DNA from: Oscillospiraceae bacterium
Lineage (GTDB): Bacteria > Bacillota > Clostridia > Oscillospirales > Oscillospiraceae
Direction: 5' to 3'
Assembly (NCBI GenBank): GCA_009783555.1
Contig: WRDH01000029.1
Location: 1-38,581 of the forward strand
DNA length: 38,581 nucleotides
The notes under the pieces were generated by a model. That model did no database searches. It saw nothing but the letters and a program-made list of their open reading frames with translations, and had not been told where the DNA came from. This document shows, in pieces, positions 23,086 to 31,887 of this stretch. A program made the position numbers and the translations under genes. The first letter of the stretch is position 1. Each line of letters opens with the position of its first letter.

Positions 23086-23541
23086 ATGGATAATGAAGGT
23101 CTCAGCTATGAGCAGATTACGGACATTCTGGATCAAAACGAGAAAGAAAAAAAGAAAGACCGCCGGCAGAGGAGAGACATTGTCACAAGGATGGCGACGA
23201 TTTTAAGCTTATGCGCATGGGCAACAATGATAGCCGTATGGGTTGTGCTGGAACTTGCATCCCCCGAAAGAGGAATGCTGTTTACCCAGACATTCTTCCA
23301 ATGGCATTTCGGCACAGATGCAACAGGCGCAATAAGGGCACGCTGGGATCGCCAACTGGTATATCTTGCATATGTAATGATGCTGGTATCTTTTGGTACA
23401 TGCGTGTTTGCGTTTCTATTCAACAAAATGCGCATGAAAAGAAAAAGCGACAAGTACAAAAAATCCATTTTTGTCATTGCAGGAATAACCCTGATAGCAT
23501 TCGTAGCATTCCTGATTCGCTTCGGTTCAATGCTTTTCTAA
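23086..23541 (+). CDS. Small membrane protein, unrecognised
   Basis: A 151-residue protein with a basic, charged N-terminus (1-35; 'NEKEKKKDRRQRRD', probably helical) and three hydrophobic helices at about 36-57, 91-111 and 126-147. The first loop carries 'GMLFTQTFFQWHFGTD'. I do not recognise a family. AGGTG precedes the ATG and the gene starts 6 nt after the nucleotidyltransferase stop, so it is probably co-expressed with it. The following 132 nt up to the rpsF promoter hold no gene. Confidence 0.75.
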   Translation: MDNEGLSYEQITDILDQNEKEKKKDRRQRRDIVTRMATILSLCAWATMIAVWVVLELASPERGMLFTQTFFQWHFGTDATGAIRARWDRQLVYLAYVMMLVSFGTCVFAFLFNKMRMKRKSDKYKKSIFVIAGITLIAFVAFLIRFGSMLF

Positions 23542-23673
23542 AATATTTTTTTCATCATAAAATTCATCATTGAAGCAACAGAAACGATTAAGAATTGAAA
23601 TTCTCTATACCGGTCTTCTACAATTTATTAAAAAATCAAGTCTGCCGGGTGCTTGACGGCGGATTTTAAACTG

Positions 23674-23701
23674 TTGACAAACGCTGTCATATCTGTATAA
23701 T
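23674..23701 (+). promoter_or_regulatory. rpsF operon promoter
   Basis: TTGACA (23674-23679), a 16-bp spacer and consensus TATAAT (23696-23701), as expected for a strongly expressed ribosomal operon. Confidence 0.85.
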
Positions 23702-23709
23702 ACAAGCCT

Positions 23710-23782
23710 GGGGAGTTGATTCCGAGGAGTTAATAATAAACAAGATTCCCCAATCCTTGCCCACAGCGGGACTGTGGGCCGA
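23710..23782 (+). promoter_or_regulatory. Candidate S6:S18 autoregulatory mRNA leader
   Basis: The rpsF leader can form GGGGA (23710-23714) with TCCCC (23747-23751), and GCCCACAG (23759-23766) with CTGTGGGC (23772-23779) around CGGGA, followed by CCGA. A hairpin next to a CCG trinucleotide is the hallmark of the known RNA element bound by the S6:S18 complex upstream of rpsF. The match is by eye; the alternative is a simple hairpin. Confidence 0.5.
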
Positions 23783-23809
23783 TTAGACCAGAAGGAGGTG
23801 TAACCAAGT

Positions 23810-24106
23810 ATGGCAAAAACAACCGCAAAGTACGAGCTGATGTACATTATCGACCTTGACATCGGTGAAGAACAAGTCGCAGCTACGGTAGAGAAGTTCA
23901 AAGCTCTTACAGAAGCCAACGGAACAGTGGATGAGCTTGAAGAAATAGGCAAAAAGAAACTTGCATATTTAATCAATGACAAACCCGACGGGTACTATGT
24001 GCTCATGAAATTCACATCAGGACCCGAGTTCCCGGCAGAGATCGATCGCGTTCTCAAAATTACAGACGGTGTAATGCGCTCACTCATTACCGTTATAGAA
24101 GAGTAA
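23810..24106 (+). CDS. rpsF: 30S ribosomal protein S6
   Basis: A 98-residue S6 protein of the small ribosomal subunit, where it pairs with S18 on 16S rRNA. The sequence 'YELMYIIDLDIGEEQVAATV', 'EEIGKKKLAYLINDKPDGYY' and 'EIDRVLKITDGVMRSLIT' is typical, and the length is normal. AAGGAGGTG precedes the ATG. First gene of the conserved order rpsF-ssb-rpsR. Its leader has a strong promoter and a candidate S6:S18 binding hairpin. Confidence 0.97.
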   Translation: MAKTTAKYELMYIIDLDIGEEQVAATVEKFKALTEANGTVDELEEIGKKKLAYLINDKPDGYYVLMKFTSGPEFPAEIDRVLKITDGVMRSLITVIEE

Positions 24107-24167
24107 AAAGGAAACGAGCGTTCGCAATAAGTGCGTAATGTGTACAAAGAAGTCCACTCCTTTTTAC
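24103..24167. other. Inverted repeat between rpsF and ssb
   Basis: GTAAAAAGGA (24103-24112) at the rpsF stop pairs perfectly with TCCTTTTTAC (24158-24167). It could form a 10-bp stem with a 45-nt loop in the rpsF-ssb intergenic message. Processing site or attenuator are both possible. Confidence 0.35.
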
Positions 24168-24211
24168 AAGAAGCAATAATAAGAAACATAATATGAAAGG
24201 AATGTACTTTT

Positions 24212-24655
24212 ATGAACCACATAATTATCATGGGCAGACTTATTGCCGATCCGGAAAGACGTGAAACACCATCAGGAGTCCCGGTAACAAAGTTCAGACT
24301 CGCTGTTGACAGACCATTTGTCTCTAAAGACAGCGGAGAAAGAAAAGCAGACTTCATTAATGTAGTCGCATGGCGCGGTCTTGCAGATTTCGTAGCAAAG
24401 TATTTTGTCAAGGGTCAAATGGCAGCAGTTAACGGTCGTTTGGAGATTCGTGAATGGACCGACAAAGACAACAAAAAACAGTGGACAACGGAAGTCATAG
24501 CTGAAAACGTTTACTTCACGGAAAGCAAAAAGAGCAGGGATGCGTCAACCGGAACATCAAACCCGAAAGAAGATTTCGGTGCAGGATACACAACACCCGT
24601 CGAAAGCTCCGATTTCGCGGAACTCGACATAGACGACGGAGATTTACCATTTTAA
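24212..24655 (+). CDS. ssb: Single-stranded DNA-binding protein
   Basis: A 147-residue SSB. The OB-fold covers about 1-105 ('MNHIIIMGRLIADPERRETP', 'FRLAVDRPF', 'DFINVVAWRGLADFVAKYFV', 'KGQMAAVNGRLEIREWTD'), followed by a polar linker and the acidic tip 'DIDDGDLPF', which recruits replication and repair proteins. It lies between rpsF and rpsR, the standard Bacillota arrangement. The start is the ATG in 'TTTTATGAACCAC'; AAAGGAA lies 14 nt before it, a slightly long spacing. Confidence 0.97.
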   Translation: MNHIIIMGRLIADPERRETPSGVPVTKFRLAVDRPFVSKDSGERKADFINVVAWRGLADFVAKYFVKGQMAAVNGRLEIREWTDKDNKKQWTTEVIAENVYFTESKKSRDASTGTSNPKEDFGAGYTTPVESSDFAELDIDDGDLPF

Positions 24656-24664
24656 CAGAAAGGA

Positions 24665-24922
24665 ATGAATAAAGCCTTGTCAAGTGATAGAGAATCAAGA
24701 TCGCAAAATCGCGGCAAACGCAGAAAAGTATGCCAGTTTTGCGTAGATAAAGTTCAGGACATCGACTATAAAGACGTTAACAAACTGCGCAAATGCATCT
24801 CGGAACGCAGCAAAATCCTACCGCGCAGAACAACAGGCGTATGTGCAAAACACCAAAGAAGACTGATGATCGCAATAAAAAGAGCACGCCAAATAGCACT
24901 GCTGCCGTATGTATCTGACTAA
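24665..24922 (+). CDS. rpsR: 30S ribosomal protein S18
   Basis: Small-subunit protein S18, which binds S6. '[10 protein letters not shown]', '[20 protein letters not shown]' and '[14 protein letters not shown]' are diagnostic. Four cysteines (CxxC plus two more) mark the zinc-binding form. The start is uncertain: the ATG at 24665 is only 1 nt after AAAGG, too close for a normal ribosome site, while an in-frame TTG at 24677 would have about 13-nt spacing. The residues before 'RRKVCQFC' are variable in the family, so homology does not decide. It starts 9 nt after ssb and ends before a strong terminator. Confidence 0.95.
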   Translation: MNKALSSDRESRSQNRGKRRKVCQFCVDKVQDIDYKDVNKLRKCISERSKILPRRTTGVCAKHQRRLMIAIKRARQIALLPYVSD

Positions 24923-24935
24923 ATCGAATAAATAA

Positions 24936-24963
24936 TTATCCCCCCGGCTGAGCCGGGGGATAA
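24936..24963. terminator. Bidirectional terminator between rpsR and the histidine kinase gene
   Basis: TTATCCCCC...GGCT (24936-24949) pairs with AGCCGGGGGATAA (24951-24963), a GC-rich stem of 13 bp with one bulged C, and A/T-rich flanks on both sides. It serves the convergent rpsR and kinase transcripts. Confidence 0.85.
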
Positions 24964-24967
24964 CTAT

Positions 24968-27874
24968 TTATGAAATCAAACTCTCTTTAAGCACCAGCAA
25001 AGTCTCATAAGCCGGCTTGAAATCGAAATCATCGATTTGCTTAATCAAAAGCTCGCTTCCGTGTATCGCTCTGAGTTCTTCGATATATGCGAGTGACTCG
25101 GAGTTGTTATTTGCAAGCAACGGCTCAACTTCTTCAAGCAAACGAAGAGCATCATCATTACTAATATACTCAACAGACATATCGCTAAGATGCTCCTGCT
25201 CTTTTACTATGGGAGTAAGCTCCGCAAGAACTGCATCCAGTTCCATTTTAAGTGTCTTCATTTGATCGGGTGTTACGTGATTCTTACCATTTTCAAGGCT
25301 CATCTCTACTTCAGCGGCGATCTGTTGCAAAATCGTCTTTCCGATTTGCCCTGCATTACTTTTTAATGTGTGAACAAGCCTGTGCGCAAGTTTGTTATCG
25401 CCGGCAGTTAAAGCCTCTTTGATTTTTATAAAAGCATCGCTGTTATTATCTATGAAGCGGGAAATGAGCTTATTGTTGAGCTCGGCATCTGCTTGCTTCT
25501 TTTGCACCTCATCCTGTGTTATCCAGTTCACAGGCTCAAGATGTGTCATCAAACAACGCCACAACTCCTGTGAAGTGAAGGGTTTGCCTACAAAACCGCA
25601 TAATCCGGCCTTTTCGTACAGATCCCTGTCATTTGTCATAATATTTGCCGTCATCGCAACTATAGGCATACCCGTATTGAGCTTGCTTATTATTGCCGTT
25701 GCTTCGAGACCGTCCATAACAGGCATATGCATATCCATAAACACAATGTCAAAGAGCTTACGCCCCTCATTAATACGGTTCGTAATTAAATCAACGCCGA
25801 TCTTACCATTTTGAGCAATTACGGTTTTTAATCCGACACGCGCCAAATGCTCGCTTATAACCTGCTGATTCATAACATTGTCTTCACAAAGCAATACCTC
25901 GCCTTTAAACTCAGGCTTTTCAAGCTCGTCAAATACGATTTTTTCCGATAAAGTACTCTCGGTACCATCATTAACTGTATCAAAAGTAAGATCAAAGCTG
26001 AACTTGCTTCCAACGCCGACAGTACTGTCAATTCTAAGCTGACCGCCCATCAACTCGACAAGGTTTTTTGTAATTGCAAGACCGAGTCCGCTGCCGCCGA
26101 ACCTGCGCGTAACATCAGCATCGGCTTGTGTAAACGGCTCAAATATACTCTCGAGTTGATTCGGCGCAATACCTATGCCGCTGTCTTTAACCTCAAATGA
26201 CATGGTGACGGTGTTTTCATCCGAATGTAGTACAACCGAGCTCATCTTAATCATGCCGGTGTTGGTAAACTTAACCGCATTAGATAAAAGGTTTACGAGC
26301 ACCTGGCGGAGTCTTGTCGGATCACCGAGAATTTTCTTTCCGACCGAAGGTTCCGCGTAAAAGAACATAGTTAAGCCCTTTTCCATTGCCTTTGGCAGGA
26401 TAATTGTTCTGCATGCATTAAACATACTTCTTAAATCAAACGGGATGTTCTCAAGTTCGATTTTGCCGGACTCAATTTTAGAGATATCTAATATGTTGTT
26501 AATTATTTGCAACAGCCAATCCGAATTGCTCATTATATTCTTAATATAACCTTCGACTTTCGGCGGCAGGTCATTATCTAAAGCAAGCTCGGAAAAACCA
26601 ATTATGCTGTTCATGGGAGTCCGTATTTCGTGGCTCATATTCGCAAGGAACGATGATTTGGTTGTGTTTGCGTTTTTGGCTTCTTCAGCAGCACTTTTCA
26701 ACTCAACGGCCATGGTGTTGTGTCGATTCCATACATCCTTTGTAGTCCGTGCCAGTTCACCGATTTCATCGTCCCTGTCCAAGCCGTAAATTTCATTATC
26801 ATATTGGTCGGATGTAGACACACTCTGCGAGAGTTGAGTCAAAGGCTTAAAGAGATAACGTCTTATCAGCAGGGAGTTCAAGATTGCGAAAATAAGAAAT
26901 GCTAAAATAACGATGCCTATTGTCGGTAGTATCTGAACTATGTTAAAGAGAGCTTCGGAGCTGAAGAATGTTACAATCAACCAATTTGTGTTTGGTATTG
27001 CAGCTATTGATAAATAACGGAAATTATCCTCGGGGATGCGTATTACTTCAGGCTCGGACCGTCCGTGAAAAATGCCCGGGTTTCTTTGATACCTGTTGAT
27101 GGCAGAAATAAATGCTTCATATGAGTTGATGTTAAATATATGGTTTTCCGGACTGCCTTGCGAGTTAATATAACCATTGCCGATAGTCGGCAGGGTACTG
27201 TCTATCTTAATCAAACCCCTGTGGTCTATCAGATATCCTTTGACAGTATCATCGTCATAATTTCCAAACAGTTCATTTGAAAGCTCTTCAATTCGCATTG
27301 CGGTACTGATAACACCGACTATTGTGCCGTTTTTCTTCACATTCTGGCTGACCCAAAGACGGTAGTCACTATTAACCTTGCATAGCTCCGCATGCAGAGT
27401 AAATTCAAGTATAGAGTTAACGGTATTGAAATACCATTGATCATACGGGCTTGACGAATCCAGAACCGAAAACGATGAGAAATTGCCATTTGCTTCATCG
27501 TGCCTGAAGTAATATTCATTTAAGGATTCGGAAATACCAAAATGAAGTCTGCTGATTTGAAGCATTCCGGCATACGGCACCATTTGATGTAAGGCGGCTG
27601 TCTTTTTATCCGAATTATCCTCATCGGCAAACCACTGAATTACTTCCTCCGATTGAGAGAGATACCGCAGCACTATTAATGCCCTGCTGAGATGCGCGCT
27701 GAGTATCTCAACGGATTCGGACGTATAAAAACGGACATAGTCCGCAGATACTGTATCCGTAAAGCTGATTATCATTAAAGCACTGACAAGAATCGTTATA
27801 ATCAAAATCACAACGATAAACAGAATATTCACTTTTTGGAACCGCGCTGCCAGTTTACTTCTGTTCATACTCAT
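24968..27874 (-). CDS. Hybrid sensor histidine kinase (Cache - HAMP - HisKA - HATPase - REC - HPt)
   Basis: A 968-residue membrane kinase. Numbering from a TTG two codons upstream: helix 1 about 18-40; an extracytoplasmic Cache-type sensor about 45-305; helix 2 about 312-340; HAMP about 340-395; HisKA with phospho-His417 ('[19 protein letters not shown]'); HATPase with '[19 protein letters not shown]', 'KDSGIGI' and '[19 protein letters not shown]'; a receiver with Asp716 ('[11 protein letters not shown]') and 'VGKPF'; and an HPt with His837 ('[13 protein letters not shown]'). All phosphorelay residues are present, so it can pass phosphate His-Asp-His, but the final response regulator is not in the window. 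The ATG at 27874 is preferred. It follows an orphan binding-protein gene by 24 nt, which may deliver the signal. Confidence 0.93.
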   Translation of the reverse strand: MSMNRSKLAARFQKVNILFIVVILIITILVSALMIISFTDTVSADYVRFYTSESVEILSAHLSRALIVLRYLSQSEEVIQWFADEDNSDKKTAALHQMVPYAGMLQISRLHFGISESLNEYYFRHDEANGNFSSFSVLDSSSPYDQWYFNTVNSILEFTLHAELCKVNSDYRLWVSQNVKKNGTIVGVISTAMRIEELSNELFGNYDDDTVKGYLIDHRGLIKIDSTLPTIGNGYINSQGSPENHIFNINSYEAFISAINRYQRNPGIFHGRSEPEVIRIPEDNFRYLSIAAIPNTNWLIVTFFSSEALFNIVQILPTIGIVILAFLIFAILNSLLIRRYLFKPLTQLSQSVSTSDQYDNEIYGLDRDDEIGELARTTKDVWNRHNTMAVELKSAAEEAKNANTTKSSFLANMSHEIRTPMNSIIGFSELALDNDLPPKVEGYIKNIMSNSDWLLQIINNILDISKIESGKIELENIPFDLRSMFNACRTIILPKAMEKGLTMFFYAEPSVGKKILGDPTRLRQVLVNLLSNAVKFTNTGMIKMSSVVLHSDENTVTMSFEVKDSGIGIAPNQLESIFEPFTQADADVTRRFGGSGLGLAITKNLVELMGGQLRIDSTVGVGSKFSFDLTFDTVNDGTESTLSEKIVFDELEKPEFKGEVLLCEDNVMNQQVISEHLARVGLKTVIAQNGKIGVDLITNRINEGRKLFDIVFMDMHMPVMDGLEATAIISKLNTGMPIVAMTANIMTNDRDLYEKAGLCGFVGKPFTSQELWRCLMTHLEPVNWITQDEVQKKQADAELNNKLISRFIDNNSDAFIKIKEALTAGDNKLAHRLVHTLKSNAGQIGKTILQQIAAEVEMSLENGKNHVTPDQMKTLKMELDAVLAELTPIVKEQEHLSDMSVEYISNDDALRLLEEVEPLLANNNSESLAYIEELRAIHGSELLIKQIDDFDFKPAYETLLVLKESLIS

Positions 27875-27898
27875 TACCAATACTTCTTTTTACACCAC

Positions 27899-28780
27899 TT
27901 ACGGAATTAAGTTATTTTCCTTTAAAAAGCTCTCCGCGACATACCGGGGGATTTCGCCGAGAACATCAACTCTGTAATTAAGATTGCGCATAATTGCATC
28001 GGTAATCAAACCGGAAAGATCTCCGAGAAGACTTTGTATATACGGGTGATTATCAAGAATCCCCTCACGTGTGATAATTGCACCTTGATATGGCGGGAAG
28101 AAATTTTTATCATCCTCTAATAGAAAGAGATCATATGAAAGCAATGCACCGTCCGTCGTGAATACCTCTGTGACTTGAATCTCATTTTCTGAGATTGCAC
28201 GGTATCTATCCATGTGGTCAACAATCACTTCATCTTTAAATACTAAACCGTAGACTCTTTTTAGACTCGGGAAACCATCGCTTCTGCGCATAAATTCCGG
28301 ACTGCTGCCTATAATCAAATCCGGTGAAATCACTGCCAAATCGGAAATGGTTCTGATATTGTGCGAATATGCAATACTTCGCTGTACAGCCAATTCGTAT
28401 GAGTTATTAAAACCTAGCGGGCTAAACATATATAATCCGTAGTTCTCAGCAATTGTGCTTGATGTAATGTTAAAAATATCATCCGGTGTCGTGGGATAGA
28501 AGAATGAAAAATAGTTACTGTATATTGTGCCCGTATACTCAACATAAAAGTCAACAACACCTGTCCGGAGTCCCGCAAATATTACTTCCGATGATAAATC
28601 ATTTATAATTGTAGTGCGAAAATCAGTATTTGCCTCAATATATAAAGCCAGAATGTATCCTAAGATATACTGCTCGGTAAAATCCTTAGTACCGATTATC
28701 AGTTCGTTACTATCGGCCGAACAACCGTAAAGCGTTGCACAAATGATTATGAGTAATATAATCAATAACGCTTTCTTCAT
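27899..28780 (-). CDS. Orphan OpuBC/OsmF-type substrate-binding lipoprotein
   Basis: A 293-residue lipoprotein (lipobox 'LYGC', Cys20) of the quaternary-amine ABC binding-protein family: 'LIIGTKDFTEQYILGYILAL', 'GLRTGVVDFYVEYTGTIYSN', 'YELAVQRSIA', 'TTDGALLSYDLFLLEDDKNF', and the C-terminal 'YRVDVLGEIPRYVAESFLKE'. Family members bind glycine betaine, choline or related compounds. No permease or ATPase gene is adjacent; the next gene is a Cache hybrid histidine kinase 24 nt away in the same operon. It is therefore likely a signal-recognition partner rather than a transport component (inference). AAAGGA lies 13 nt before the ATG. Confidence 0.85.
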   Translation of the reverse strand: MKKALLIILLIIICATLYGCSADSNELIIGTKDFTEQYILGYILALYIEANTDFRTTIINDLSSEVIFAGLRTGVVDFYVEYTGTIYSNYFSFFYPTTPDDIFNITSSTIAENYGLYMFSPLGFNNSYELAVQRSIAYSHNIRTISDLAVISPDLIIGSSPEFMRRSDGFPSLKRVYGLVFKDEVIVDHMDRYRAISENEIQVTEVFTTDGALLSYDLFLLEDDKNFFPPYQGAIITREGILDNHPYIQSLLGDLSGLITDAIMRNLNYRVDVLGEIPRYVAESFLKENNLIP

Positions 28781-28813
28781 TCCGGCTATCAGTTCCTTTC
28801 ACCGAGGTATAAA

Positions 28814-28828
28814 ACAGATTAAATCTGT
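28814..28828. promoter_or_regulatory. Palindrome upstream of the binding-protein/kinase operon
   Basis: ACAGATTAAATCTGT, a perfect 15-nt dyad 33 nt before the start codon, close to where the promoter should be. It may be an operator or part of the leader. Confidence 0.4.
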
Positions 28829-28886
28829 CTTACACTTCTGTATTTTTATTTCTCTCCGCAAATAATTCTGCATTCTCAATTCTGCA

Positions 28887-30614
28887 TTACCTTATTCGAA
28901 TATTCGCTTCTCTTAGCTGCATCTCCGTTACCTCGCCGGGTGCACCCATCAGGTAGTCTTGCGCATTGCTGTTAAGTGGAAATGCGATAACATCGCGGAT
29001 AGTATCTTCTCCGGCAAGCAGCATTACAATTCTGTCGATGCCCGGAGCCATTCCCGCGTGAGGCGGTGCTCCGTATTGGAATGCGGTGTATAATGCACCG
29101 AAGCGTTTTGCGAGGTCCTTATCGGTGTATCCCGCGATTGTAAACGCTTTTCTCATTATTTCGGGCGAATGGTTACGGACTGCGCCCGATGACAACTCGA
29201 TACCGTTACATACTATATCGTATTGATGAGCATAAATATCAAGCGGATCTTTATTCTCAAGGGCATCAAGACCACCGATTGGCATTGAAAACGGGTTGTG
29301 GGTAAAGTCTATATGTTTTGTGTCTGCGTTAAACTCATACATCGGATAATCCGTTATATAGCAAAACTCAAAAGCGTCCGTATCAATAATATCCAGTGAA
29401 GCACCAAGCCATGTTCTTACCTCGCCCGCAAGACCGTCAACCGCGGATTTCGCGTCGCAAATGAAGAATAAAGTATCGCCGTCTTTCATCTTCAGACCAT
29501 CAATCAGCTCTTTCTTCTGCCCGGGGCTTAAGAACTTCTCAATCGGTCCCTTAAAATCACCATCAGCAAGAGTCAGATATCCCAGACCCTTCATTCCGAT
29601 GCTGATTGCGTACTTTAATGAATTGTCAAAGAAGCTCCTCGGTCTGCCGGAACAATCGGCGACAATGCCGCGAACAGGTTTGCCCTTAAATAGTGGGAAC
29701 TCAACACCGGAGAAAAATTCCGTCAGATCGCAAATAACAAGCGGGTTTCTTAAGTCGGGTTTATCGGTTCCGTACATCAGCATGGCTTCGTCATATGTCA
29801 TCCGCTTAAACGGAACAGGCGAAACTTTCTTATCGGAGAACTTTGTAAATGTTTCGTACATCACCTTTTCCGCAACTTCTAAAACATCCTCCTGCTCGGC
29901 AAAAGCCATTTCAAAATCAAGCTGATAAAACTCACCCGGAGAGCGGTCGCCTCGTGCATCTTCGTCACGGAAGCATGGCGCAATCTGGAAGTATCTGTCA
30001 AAACCCGAAACCATAAGAAGCTGCTTAAAGATTTGCGGAGCCTGCGGCAGAGCGTAAAATTTGCCCTTATGCTTTCGGCTCGGCACAAGATAGTCACGCG
30101 CTCCTTCAGGTGAAGAGGCGGTGAGTATCGGTGTTTGAACTTCAAGAAACCCGAGAGCGGTCATTTGCTCGCGGATAAAACTTATGATGTTAGCTCTTAA
30201 AATTATATTATCACGGAGTGCGGGATTGCGAAGATCAAGATAACGAAACATCAAACGCAAATCTTCTCTGGTTGCTTTTGATTCGTTTATCTCAAACGGC
30301 AGCATGTTTTTACACGGACCGAGAATTTCAAGCTTTTCTGCAAAAACTTCGATATACCCCGTGCTGTGCTTCGGATTAATTGTATCCTCGCTTCTTTCTC
30401 TCAGTTTTCCGGTCACGGAAATAACAGTTTCCCTGTTGACACCGTCAAGCATTGAATCCTCGTGCAAAACGATTTGCATCTTCCCGCTGTAGTCCCGTAA
30501 GTCAACAAATTTAACACCACCATGATCCCTAATTGTATCAACCCACCCGGAAAGCCGTACAACAGAACCGATATCTTCAGAAGACAATTGCGTAGCCAGA
30601 TGCGTTCGTAACAT
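28887..30614 (-). CDS. aspS: Aspartyl-tRNA synthetase
   Basis: A 575-residue class II synthetase that charges tRNA-Asp. The N-terminal OB anticodon-binding domain ('VVRLSGWVDTIRDHGGVKFV') is followed by the catalytic core: 'FRYLDLRNPALRDNI', 'EVQTPILTASSPEGARDYLV', 'ALPQAPQIFKQLLMVSGFDR', 'FRDEDARGDRSPGEFYQLDF' and the motif 3 region 'APPHAGMAPGIDRIVMLLA'. The bacterial GAD insertion lies between them. The frame is open 22 codons upstream, but the ATG at 30614 has AGGGG at 6-nt spacing and starts with the family's usual 'MLRTHLA'. Its own promoter lies at 30649-30677; hisS is not adjacent, unlike in Bacillus. Confidence 0.97.
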   Translation of the reverse strand: MLRTHLATQLSSEDIGSVVRLSGWVDTIRDHGGVKFVDLRDYSGKMQIVLHEDSMLDGVNRETVISVTGKLRERSEDTINPKHSTGYIEVFAEKLEILGPCKNMLPFEINESKATREDLRLMFRYLDLRNPALRDNIILRANIISFIREQMTALGFLEVQTPILTASSPEGARDYLVPSRKHKGKFYALPQAPQIFKQLLMVSGFDRYFQIAPCFRDEDARGDRSPGEFYQLDFEMAFAEQEDVLEVAEKVMYETFTKFSDKKVSPVPFKRMTYDEAMLMYGTDKPDLRNPLVICDLTEFFSGVEFPLFKGKPVRGIVADCSGRPRSFFDNSLKYAISIGMKGLGYLTLADGDFKGPIEKFLSPGQKKELIDGLKMKDGDTLFFICDAKSAVDGLAGEVRTWLGASLDIIDTDAFEFCYITDYPMYEFNADTKHIDFTHNPFSMPIGGLDALENKDPLDIYAHQYDIVCNGIELSSGAVRNHSPEIMRKAFTIAGYTDKDLAKRFGALYTAFQYGAPPHAGMAPGIDRIVMLLAGEDTIRDVIAFPLNSNAQDYLMGAPGEVTEMQLREANIRIR

Positions 30615-30648
30615 TACATTCCCCTTTTTTTCAGACTTCACCAATGTT

Positions 30649-30677
30649 ATTCTACTATAGAAATGCAATATATACAA
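30649..30677 (-). promoter_or_regulatory. aspS promoter
   Basis: On the minus strand TTGTAT (30677-30672), a 17-bp spacer and TAGAAT (30654-30649). Confidence 0.55.
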
Positions 30678-30705
30678 CAAAAATGTTAATAAATTATGAA
30701 ACTTG

Positions 30706-31728
30706 TCACCGTTTCACTTGCGTTCCGTGAACCCAATCTGCCGATGGCAGAAGCGGACCGGTTATTCTATGCGGCACATAGAGTTCTTCCAGATACTTAA
30801 TCTCATCAGCCGATAAAGACACATTCACCGCACCAACAGAATCTTCCAAATGCTCTATTTTAGTCGCCCCGACAACAGGGGATACAACCGGTGGTTTATG
30901 CAATAACCACGCTAAAGCCAACTGGCTGCGGGTAATACCGCGTTTTTCCGCAATCTCCGCCACACGGTCTATGATAAGCTGATCCTCATTTTCTGTTGAC
31001 CCGTACTTCGCCCTTTGGATATCGTCTTCTTTTGTACGCGTTGTGTCTGCTCCAATACCTCTGGACAGTCTCCCCGATGCAAGCGGACTGTAGGGCGTTG
31101 AAGCGATTTTTTGGTCTACACAAAGCGGCATCATTTCCCGCTCTTCCTCGCGGTATATGAGGTTATAATGATTTTGCATTGAAACAAATTTCGTCCACCC
31201 GTTTTGTTCCGCAACACTCAAAGCCTTTTGGAACTGCCATGCAAACATTGCAGATGCTCCTATGTACCTTGCTTTACCCTCTTTAACAACATCGTGTAAA
31301 GCACACATTGTCTCTTCTATTGGCGTATTGTAGTCCCAACGGTGGATAATGTATAAATCCACATAATCCATACCGAGGCGTTTAAGGCTGTTATCAATCT
31401 CCTGCATGATAGCCTTACGAGACAGCCCTTGTCCGTTGGGTCCGTCCTTCATTTTAATAAAAACCTTAGTCGCCACCACAAGCTCATCACGGCTTGCGTA
31501 ATCCTTCAATGCCCGACCCAAAATCTCTTCACTGCTACCGTAAGAATAACAGTTCGCCGTATCAAAAAAGTTGACACCTAACTCTAATGCGCGCTTAATA
31601 ATCTTCCTGCTATCCTCTTCCTCCAATGTCCAGCCATGAAACCCCGACTTTGCAGAGCCGAAGCTCATACACCCCATGCAAATCTTTGATACATCCATCC
31701 CTGTATTTCCAAGTTTTGTAAATTCCAT
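30706..31728 (-). CDS. Aldo/keto reductase
   Basis: A 340-residue NADP(H)-dependent oxidoreductase of the AKR superfamily, with the (beta/alpha)8 barrel. The catalytic tetrad is visible: Asp in 'NFFDTANCYSYGSSEE', Tyr six residues later, Lys in 'LVVATKVF' and His in 'LYIIHRWDY'. The cofactor region is 'ASTPYSPLASGRL' and 'SPVVGATKIEHLEDSV'. The start 'MEFTKLGNTGMDVSKICMGC' is that of the YhdN/AKR11-12-type group; the substrate is unknown. GAGGAG lies 12 nt before the ATG. Monocistronic, divergent from the CoA-transferase gene. Confidence 0.93.
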   Translation of the reverse strand: MEFTKLGNTGMDVSKICMGCMSFGSAKSGFHGWTLEEEDSRKIIKRALELGVNFFDTANCYSYGSSEEILGRALKDYASRDELVVATKVFIKMKDGPNGQGLSRKAIMQEIDNSLKRLGMDYVDLYIIHRWDYNTPIEETMCALHDVVKEGKARYIGASAMFAWQFQKALSVAEQNGWTKFVSMQNHYNLIYREEEREMMPLCVDQKIASTPYSPLASGRLSRGIGADTTRTKEDDIQRAKYGSTENEDQLIIDRVAEIAEKRGITRSQLALAWLLHKPPVVSPVVGATKIEHLEDSVGAVNVSLSADEIKYLEELYVPHRITGPLLPSADWVHGTQVKR

Positions 31729-31809
31729 TTCTCATACTTCTCCTCTATACATTTTGTTGCGTTAACACATAAGTCTAGTATAGTTGTTGTTAAACGAAAT
31801 AGCAAATTC

Positions 31810-31838
31810 TTTACAGGTTTACTCAATAATGATAAACT
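31810..31838 (+). promoter_or_regulatory. Promoter of the CoA-transferase gene
   Basis: TTTACA (31810-31815), a 17-bp spacer and TAAACT (31833-31838). Confidence 0.5.
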
Positions 31839-31887
31839 GTGCTAACAAGATACTTTGATACATACGCTTAAGGAGGAGCTAAACTAT

